Below the pieces are notes generated by a model that saw only the letters and a program-made list of their open reading frames with translations, did no database searches and had not been told where the DNA came from. From NCBI GenBank assembly GCA_030743445.1, contig JASLSL010000311.1, forward strand, positions 1-18,968: a stretch of 18,968 nt of DNA. Reading direction: 5' to 3'. Positions 14,293 through 18,968 of the stretch are shown piece by piece; the first letter of the stretch is position 1; every line of letters begins with the position of its first letter. Position numbers and translations under genes: made by a program. This stretch comes from Alphaproteobacteria bacterium (GTDB taxonomy: Bacteria > Pseudomonadota > Alphaproteobacteria > UBA8366).

Positions 14293-14922
14293 TCAAGCAG
14301 GTTTTCGCCCCTGCGCGGTCATCAGGCCCCATAGCCAGTTGATCTTGAATCGTTCGACCTCGACCGCCTCGAATGCCGCATCGTTCATTAACCGCCGGCA
14401 ATCGTCGCCGCCATATGTGTCGAAGTGCGCGGGATTGAGCTTTCGAAGAAAAAAATCGCAAATTCGGCACGCCAAGTAGTCGTCACACCAGTCGGTGATG
14501 ACGAGACGTCCGCCCGGTTTCAAAACGCGCGCCATTTCGGCCAGGGCATCCGCCGGCCGCTGGATGTAATGAAGCATGCTGGTCGAGATCACGAGATCGA
14601 AGCTCGAATCCCCGAACGGCAGGTCTTCCGCCGCTCCCAGCACGAGCTCGACCGACCCGCCCAGCTTCGAGCGCGCGACCGCCAGCATCTCGGGCGTCGG
14701 ATCGATGCCGACGAGCTCGAGGCCGGGAAATATTTGCGACATCGCCGACAGCAGCGCGCCGGTACCGCAACCGACATCGAGCACCCGTTCGCCCGGCGCC
14801 GGGTCGAGGCGACGCAGCGTCTCGCGCAGGGTGGCCTCGACGTAAAACGCCCAGCGGCGGTCGTAACGCGCCGCGAGACGCGCATATTCCTCGATCACCG
14901 GTTCGCGGTCGGCGGATGTCAC
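14293..14922 (-). CDS. Class I SAM-dependent methyltransferase (UbiE/Methyltransf_11 type)
   Basis: 209 residues. SAM-binding motif I is VLDVGCGTGALL (48-59), the acidic end of strand 2 is GIDPTPEML (72-80), and motif II/III is LPFGDSSFDLVISTSMLHYI (101-120). LKPGGRLVITDW (134-145) is motif post-III. The layout matches small-molecule methyltransferases of the UbiE-like type; the substrate is unknown. The C-terminal part (146-205) has several Cys and aromatic residues and ends GLMTAQGRKPA. The GTG start at 14922 has GGGAG 7 bases upstream. An in-frame extension to 15543 runs antisense to def and is rejected. It lies upstream of rpsU on the same strand but is separated by the rpsU promoter, and it diverges from def. 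Confidence 0.88.
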   Translation of the reverse strand: MTSADREPVIEEYARLAARYDRRWAFYVEATLRETLRRLDPAPGERVLDVGCGTGALLSAMSQIFPGLELVGIDPTPEMLAVARSKLGGSVELVLGAAEDLPFGDSSFDLVISTSMLHYIQRPADALAEMARVLKPGGRLVITDWCDDYLACRICDFFLRKLNPAHFDTYGGDDCRRLMNDAAFEAVEVERFKINWLWGLMTAQGRKPA

Positions 14923-15012
14923 GGCAACGCTCCCGATAACGTCATTATGGTAACCGGAAACGGACTCGCGTGAACGCTTTACCGCTTGTGGCGGAGGGCA
15001 CATATTAGCCCC

Positions 15013-15609
15013 ATGGCCATTCTCAAGATCGCCAAGATGGGCCATCCGGTGCTGCGTCGGCGGTCCGACCCAGTCGCCAACCCGGGCTCGCCCGAGGTGG
15101 CCAGGCTCGTCGCCGACATGCTGGAGACCCTGGAGGACGCAGATGGCGCCGGGCTCGCGGCCGCGCAGGTGCACGTGCCGTTGCGCGTGGTGATGTTCCA
15201 CGTGCCGGCCGGCCACGACGATGACGATAACGAGCCGGAACCGGTACCGCTGATCGTGCTGGTGAATCCCGAGGTCGAAATCCTGACCGAGGAGATGGAG
15301 ACCGACTGGGAGGGCTGCCTTTCGGTCCCGGGGTTGATCGGCGCGGTGCCGCGCTACACGGCGGTTCGCTATCGCGGCACGACGCCCGAAGGCGAGGCGA
15401 TCGACCATGAGGTTCAGGGCTTCCATGCCCGCGTCGTGCAGCACGAGTGCGACCACCTCGACGGGATCCTCTATCCCCAGCGGATGATCGACCTGTCGCT
15501 GCTGATGTTCCAGGACCAGATGCGCTACGGCCCGCCGCGCCACGAGGAAGACGGCGAGGAATTGGACGAGGCAACCGGGGAACAGGCGGTGGCGGAGGAG
15601 ACCGCCTGA
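15013..15609 (+). CDS. def: Peptide deformylase
   Basis: Metal-dependent hydrolase removing the N-formyl group from nascent proteins at the ribosome exit. 198 residues. Motif 1 is GAGLAAAQ (45-52; the usual Pro before Gln is Ala), motif 2 EGCLS (100-104) with metal ligand C102, and motif 3 QHECDHLDG with H144, E145 and H148. The N-terminus MAILKIAKMGHPVLR is canonical. The C-terminus has an acidic extension (about 177-198). Residues 67-77 carry an unusually acidic loop (HDDDDNEPEPE-like). The ATG at 15013 has GGAGG about 15 bases upstream, rather far. It heads an operon: its stop overlaps the next start (TGATG). No fmt gene follows. Confidence 0.95.
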   Translation: MAILKIAKMGHPVLRRRSDPVANPGSPEVARLVADMLETLEDADGAGLAAAQVHVPLRVVMFHVPAGHDDDDNEPEPVPLIVLVNPEVEILTEEMETDWEGCLSVPGLIGAVPRYTAVRYRGTTPEGEAIDHEVQGFHARVVQHECDHLDGILYPQRMIDLSLLMFQDQMRYGPPRHEEDGEELDEATGEQAVAEETA

Positions 15610-16265
15610 TGGCCGACCGCGACCGCATCCTCCAGGCCGCCCTGCCGCACATTGCCTTCGACGGTTGGAGCAAGAAGGCGCTGCAAGCCGGCGCCGAGGA
15701 TATCGGGCTCGACCCGGCGGAGGCGGTCCGCGCCTTTCCGGGAAGGGCGACCGACATGATCGCCCATCACAGCCGTATGGCCGACCGGTTGCTCGCCGAG
15801 GAACTGGAGGAGTTGGACCTTGCGGAGATGCGAATCCGCGACCGGATCGCGGCCGCGGTACGGATCCGGCTCGAGGCCAATGCGGAGCATCGCGAGGCGA
15901 TCCGCCGGGCGATCACGATCCTCGCCCTGCCGGTGAACGCCGGACTTTCGATGCGGCTGACCTACCGGACGGTCGATACCATGTGGCGCGCCGCGGGCGA
16001 CACCGCGACCGACTGGAACTTCTACACCAAGCGGATCCTGCTTGCCGGGGTCTACGGCTCGACGGTGCTGTTCTGGCTCAACGACGAGTCGAAAGGCTTC
16101 GCCGAGACCTGGGGGTTCCTCGACCGCCGCATCGCCGACGTCCTGCGGGTGCCGCGGGCGACCCAGCGCCTCAGCCGGCTGTTCGACTGCATTCCCAACC
16201 CGTTTTCCGCCGTTATCGGGCGGGCTAACCACGGCAACACCCGGAGACCGCCATGCGCTTCGTGA
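15609..16265 (+). CDS. COQ9 family protein
   Basis: 218 residues starting MADRDRILQAALPHIAFDGW, which is the TetR-like helix-turn-helix start typical of bacterial COQ9. The C-terminal COQ9 domain follows, with WRAAGDTATDWNFYTKRILLAGVYGSTVLFWLND (broken here as WRAAGDTATDWNFYTKR and LAGVYGSTVLFWLND). COQ9 binds ubiquinone intermediates and assists Coq7-type hydroxylation in ubiquinone synthesis; membrane-associated. The start overlaps the def stop by one base and the end overlaps the M81 peptidase gene by 13 bases, so the three genes are translationally coupled. The family is largely restricted to alphaproteobacteria and mitochondria. Confidence 0.9.
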   Translation: MADRDRILQAALPHIAFDGWSKKALQAGAEDIGLDPAEAVRAFPGRATDMIAHHSRMADRLLAEELEELDLAEMRIRDRIAAAVRIRLEANAEHREAIRRAITILALPVNAGLSMRLTYRTVDTMWRAAGDTATDWNFYTKRILLAGVYGSTVLFWLNDESKGFAETWGFLDRRIADVLRVPRATQRLSRLFDCIPNPFSAVIGRANHGNTRRPPCAS

Positions 16266-17725
16266 TTGCGATGATGAAGCACGAGAGCAACACCTTCTCG
16301 CCGGTGCCGACCAGGCTCGACCGGTTCGGGCCCGACGGCGCTTATTTCGGCGAGGACTGCGTCGAGGCGTTTGAGGGCGGCAACCAGGCATTCTCGGCCT
16401 ATCTCGACCTGGCGCGCGAGGAAGGGGCCGAGTTCACCACGCCAGTCGCCGCGACCGCGCTGCCGAGCGGGCCGGTCGATGCCGAGGCCTACGAGGCGAT
16501 GGCAGGGGCGATATTGGCGGACGTCGGGAAGGGCTGCGATGCGCTGCTGCTCGACTTGCATGGTGCGATGGTCAGTGAGGCCTACGACGACGGCGAGGGC
16601 GAGCTGCTGACCCGAATCCGCGAGGCCGCGCCGGGGCTGCCGATCGCCGTCGCCCTCGACCTCCACACCAATCTGACCGAGGACATGGTCGCCAACTGCA
16701 CCGCGATGGTCGGCTACAAGACCTACCCCCACATCGACAAGTACGAGGTCGGCGCGCATGCCGGCCGGATCCTGCTCGGCGCGCTGGCGGGCGAGGTCGA
16801 GCCGGCGATGGCGTGGGGCAACAAACCGATGCTGCCGCACACCCTCTGCATGGGCACCGACGAGGGGCCGATGAAGGACCTGGTCGACATGGCGCGCCAG
16901 GCCGAGGAGACGGGCGAGGTGCTGGCGGCGACCGCGTTCGGCGGGTTTCCCTTGGCCGACATCCACAATGCGGGGGCGAGCGCCGTCGTCGTCGCCGACG
17001 GCAACGTTTCGGTGGCGGAAGCGGTGCGCGACCGCCTGCTGGACGCCGCCTGGGAGCGCCGCGAGGCCTTCGTCTACCATCCGGAGCCGCTTTCGGACTC
17101 GATTGCCCGGGCCAAGGCGCTGGAGGAGGGTCCGGTGCTGCTGATCGACCACGCGGACAACGCCGCCTCGGGCGGAACCCAGGACACCATGGCGGTGGTC
17201 GCCGAGATCATGCGCCAGGGGTTGGACGACGTGGCGGTCGCCATCGTCGCCGACCCGGGCGCCGTGTCGGAGTTGATCGAGGCCGGGGTTGGCGCGGAGA
17301 AGATCCTGCCCTTGGGCGGCAAAGTCAGCATGCCGGCGCTCGGCATGCAGGGAAGGCCGCACGAGGTGGCTGGCACCGTCCGGGTGATCTCGAACGGCGA
17401 GTTCACCGTCACCGGGCCGATGAACACCGGCATGAAAACGACGATGGGCCGCTCGGTCATGCTCGACGCCGGATCGATCCAGTTCGTTGTGACCGAGCGC
17501 AATATCGAACCCTGGGACCTCGGCGTGTTCCACAACGTCGGCATCGATCCGACCCGGAAGAAATACCTGGTGCTAAAATCGCGGATCCACTACCGCGCCG
17601 CCTTCATGCCGATCGCCAAGCACGTGATCGAGTGCGACGGAGTCGGGGTCACCGGCTCCGACTATTCGATGTTCAAGTTCGAGAAGCTGCGCCGACCGAT
17701 CTATCCGCTCGACGATATGGCCTAG
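16253..17725 (+). CDS. M81 family metallopeptidase (MlrC / microcystinase C-like)
   Basis: 490 residues, full length for the family. The N-terminal M81 domain (about 1-290) starts MRFVIAMMKHESNTFSP and has LLLDLHGAM (98-106), ALDLHTNLT (134-142) and YKTYPHIDKYE (155-165). These hold the conserved His/Asp zinc ligands. The C-terminal MlrC domain (about 295-480) includes DHADNAASGG, GKVSMP and GVGVTGSDYSMFKFEKL. MlrC itself cleaves linearised microcystin breakdown products; most homologues act on unknown small peptides or amides, so microcystin degradation should not be assumed. The start overlaps COQ9 by 13 bases. Its stop codon shares the palindrome CTAG with the stop of purE. Confidence 0.9.
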   Translation: MRFVIAMMKHESNTFSPVPTRLDRFGPDGAYFGEDCVEAFEGGNQAFSAYLDLAREEGAEFTTPVAATALPSGPVDAEAYEAMAGAILADVGKGCDALLLDLHGAMVSEAYDDGEGELLTRIREAAPGLPIAVALDLHTNLTEDMVANCTAMVGYKTYPHIDKYEVGAHAGRILLGALAGEVEPAMAWGNKPMLPHTLCMGTDEGPMKDLVDMARQAEETGEVLAATAFGGFPLADIHNAGASAVVVADGNVSVAEAVRDRLLDAAWERREAFVYHPEPLSDSIARAKALEEGPVLLIDHADNAASGGTQDTMAVVAEIMRQGLDDVAVAIVADPGAVSELIEAGVGAEKILPLGGKVSMPALGMQGRPHEVAGTVRVISNGEFTVTGPMNTGMKTTMGRSVMLDAGSIQFVVTERNIEPWDLGVFHNVGIDPTRKKYLVLKSRIHYRAAFMPIAKHVIECDGVGVTGSDYSMFKFEKLRRPIYPLDDMA

Positions 17726-18213
17726 CCGTCTTCGGGGCTTTCCGGCACCGCCGCGGTCTGGGCCGCGCGCAAGTCGTCGAGCGCCTGGGCGATCTCGTCG
17801 TCCGCGAGCGCCAGGATCGCCGCCGCCAGAAGCGCCGCGTTGACCGCCCCCGCCTCGCCGATCGCCAGCGTGCCGACCGGAATGCCGCTTGGCATCTGCG
17901 CCATCGACAAGAGGCTGTCCTGGCCGCCAAGGTCGGAGGTCTTCATCGGCACGCCGAGTACCGGCAGCGGGGTCAGCGCCGCGACGGCGCCCGGCAGGGC
18001 AGCCGCCTTGCCGGCGCCCGCGATGATCACCTTGATTCCGCGATCCTTCGCCGTCTCGGCGTATTCCAGCATGCGGGCCGGCGTGCGGTGGGCCGAGATC
18101 ACCTTGGTCTCATAAGAAATCGCGAGCGCGTCCAGCTTTTCCGCGGTCTTCTGCATGACCGGCCAGTCCGACTGGCTGCCCATGATGATGCCGACGAGGG
18201 GCTCTTTCGCCAT
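17722..18213 (-). CDS. purE: N5-carboxyaminoimidazole ribonucleotide mutase (PurE), variant active-site loop
   Basis: Purine synthesis enzyme converting N5-CAIR to CAIR; forms octamers. 163 residues with MGSQSDW (11-17), ISAHRTP (39-45, catalytic H42), LTPLPVLGVP (80-89), DSLLSMAQMPSGIPVGTLAIG (99-119, split) and NAALLAA. The usual GAGGAAHLPGM loop reads GAGKAAALPGA: Gly69 is Lys and the conserved His72 is Ala, followed by MKTSDLGGQDS rather than the VES/VQS form. This resembles forms I recall from archaeal and some other bacterial PurE, so it may be a subfamily trait. No purK is next to it, unlike many purEK operons. The C-terminus is rich in Ala and Glu/Asp. The ATG at 18213 is the canonical start (MAKEPLVGIIMGS). 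Confidence 0.92.
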   Translation of the reverse strand: MAKEPLVGIIMGSQSDWPVMQKTAEKLDALAISYETKVISAHRTPARMLEYAETAKDRGIKVIIAGAGKAAALPGAVAALTPLPVLGVPMKTSDLGGQDSLLSMAQMPSGIPVGTLAIGEAGAVNAALLAAAILALADDEIAQALDDLRAAQTAAVPESPEDG

Positions 18214-18232
18214 CCGATGGAGCCTCCGCTGT

Positions 18233-18252
18233 GCGCGCTCCGGGAAGCGCGC
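18233..18252. promoter_or_regulatory. Inverted repeat in the purE leader
   Basis: GCGCGCT (18233-18239) and AGCGCGC (18246-18252) form a 7-bp GC stem with a 6-base loop. It lies 20 bases upstream of the purE start, inside the predicted leader. It could be an operator or a leader hairpin; nothing resembling a purine riboswitch core was seen. Confidence 0.35.
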
Positions 18253-18269
18253 GTGAATGGAAGCGGCGC

Positions 18270-18297
18270 ATTATATTGATGGCGGTATCCGGCGCAA
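18270..18297 (-). promoter_or_regulatory. Candidate promoter for purE
   Basis: A perfect minus-strand TATAAT (18275-18270) with TTGCGC (18297-18292) 16 bases upstream. Only three of six -35 positions match, so an activator or extended contacts may be needed. The leader to purE would be about 50 bases. Confidence 0.45.
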
Positions 18298-18376
18298 GCC
18301 GGGGGGCACGCCGGGGCTGGCGGAATGACGCCGGTCCGCGTATGATTCAATCAGAGATTTCATAGGGTTCCCGGGC

Positions 18377-18418
18377 ATGATCGAGAACCGCCGCCCGGGC
18401 GGGATGGACCTCCGATGA
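18377..18418 (+). other. 13-codon upstream ORF overlapping the GGDEF start (ATGA)
   Basis: ATG at 18377 opens MIENRRPGGMDLR and stops at a TGA that overlaps the GGDEF start codon as ATGA. Such overlaps can couple translation of a leader peptide to the main gene. The SD for the small ORF is weak and the encoded peptide resembles nothing known, so chance is possible. Confidence 0.3.
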
Positions 18419-18968
18419 AGGTCGACGAACCGAAGCCCCTACAGCGCACCGCGCCGGCCTCGCGGCAGACCAAGGCGGTCACGCCGTCCGAGCATTCCCA
18501 GCGTCCCGACGAAGAGCTGCTTCCCTCGACCGACGACCAGGACCAGGAACAGGCCGAGCCGCAGGATGTCTCCGCGCTCCACGGCGTCGACGACGAGGAC
18601 CTCACCCCGCCGGCACGCCAGGCGATGATGGAGTTGGTGACCGAGGTCGCCAAGTTGCGCCAGGAGATCACCCGCAACCGTCAGCGGATCACTTATTTGA
18701 CGGAGCTCGCGGACCAGGATTCGCTGGCCCCGGTGTTCAACCGCCGCGCCTTCGTGCGCGAACTCGCCCATGCGCAGCTCCTGGTCAAGGAGTTCCGGTC
18801 CGACAACACCCTGGTTTTTCTGGTCGTCGAGAACCTGCAGGCGATCAACCGCGGCCACGGCCACGGCGCTGGCGATGCCGCGGTCGAGCACGCGGGCGAC
18901 GTGATCTTGCGCCAGATCGGCGAATCCGATGTCGTGGGACGGCTTGGCGGCGCCGAGTTCGCGGTCGT
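18415..18968 (+). CDS. GGDEF-domain protein with degenerate signature (cut by right edge)
   Basis: 185 codons visible. Residues 1-60 are polar and low complexity (Glu, Gln, Asp, Pro). A helix, TPPARQAMMELVTEVAKLRQ onward (about 62-90), is a likely coiled-coil signalling stalk. It leads into the GGDEF domain with the start motif LADQDSLAPVFNRRAF. In active diguanylate cyclases an Asp-x-Asp-x-F strand and the GG[DE]EF loop bind metal and GTP. Here the strand reads FLVVENLQAINRGHGHGAGD, with the first metal Asp missing, and the signature is RLGGAEFAV, with Ala for Asp/Glu. Catalysis is therefore unlikely; a GTP- or partner-binding receiver role is more plausible. The ATG at 18415 follows GGGATGGA and overlaps the stop of a 13-codon upstream ORF. 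Confidence 0.85.
   Translation, partial: MKVDEPKPLQRTAPASRQTKAVTPSEHSQRPDEELLPSTDDQDQEQAEPQDVSALHGVDDEDLTPPARQAMMELVTEVAKLRQEITRNRQRITYLTELADQDSLAPVFNRRAFVRELAHAQLLVKEFRSDNTLVFLVVENLQAINRGHGHGAGDAAVEHAGDVILRQIGESDVVGRLGGAEFAV

Noticed and set aside
13912..14342. Plus-strand ORFs across the rpsU region
   Set aside because: They overlap rpsU, its promoter and terminator, and show no protein-like motifs.
14923..15543. N-terminal extension of the methyltransferase ORF
   Set aside because: Antisense to def; the GTG at 14922 has a proper SD and gives the normal domain start.
1..18968. CRISPR arrays, insertion sequences, tRNA or rRNA genes
   Set aside because: No regularly spaced repeats, transposase motifs or cloverleaf/rRNA signatures were seen.

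Overview
The window is GC-rich chromosomal DNA, most likely from an alphaproteobacterium close to the Rhodospirillales. The COQ9 family gene (known from alphaproteobacteria and mitochondria), the S21 sequence, the purE/GGDEF neighbourhood and the codon bias all point that way; this is inference from gene content, not a database match. Most very long ORFs that overlap the named genes on the opposite strand are GC-bias shadows.

Left part (1-3880): the start half of a P4-type tyrosine integrase runs off the left edge, so an integrative element lies at or beyond that edge. A cluster of short GCAACC repeats separates it from two co-directional caspase-fold genes. The first keeps the His/Cys dyad and an EF-hand-like loop. 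The second is a lipoprotein whose catalytic Cys is replaced by Ser. A 10-bp-stem palindrome closes the region.

Middle part (3878-13862): two divergent acyl-CoA ligase genes (propionyl-CoA synthetase PrpE and a DmdB/AlkK-type ligase) and a CaiB/BaiF CoA-transferase are housekeeping or catabolic genes. Between and after them sit accessory genes. One is a 163-aa protein with a strong sigma70 promoter; others are a Sel1-repeat protein and a phage scaffolding-like protein. Next come a 307-aa modular toxin with a colicin E3-like 16S rRNase C-terminus and, overlapping its end, a 264-aa two-domain protein that is the likely immunity protein. The 163-aa protein and the toxin share a near-identical N-terminal module of about 45 residues, also at DNA level. 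This looks like a polymorphic toxin system with a short interchangeable sorting or packaging module, possibly derived from a phage head cluster. It is the most novel item here.

Right part (13422-18968): a VOC (glyoxalase fold) protein, rpsU (S21) with promoter, Shine-Dalgarno and terminator but an apparent ATC start codon, and a class I methyltransferase. A tightly overlapping operon follows: def, COQ9-family, M81/MlrC-family peptidase. It converges on purE, with which it shares a CTAG at the stop codons. A GGDEF gene with degenerate active-site motifs runs off the right edge. No tRNA, rRNA, CRISPR array or insertion sequence was seen, and no stretch above about 210 bases lacks a gene.
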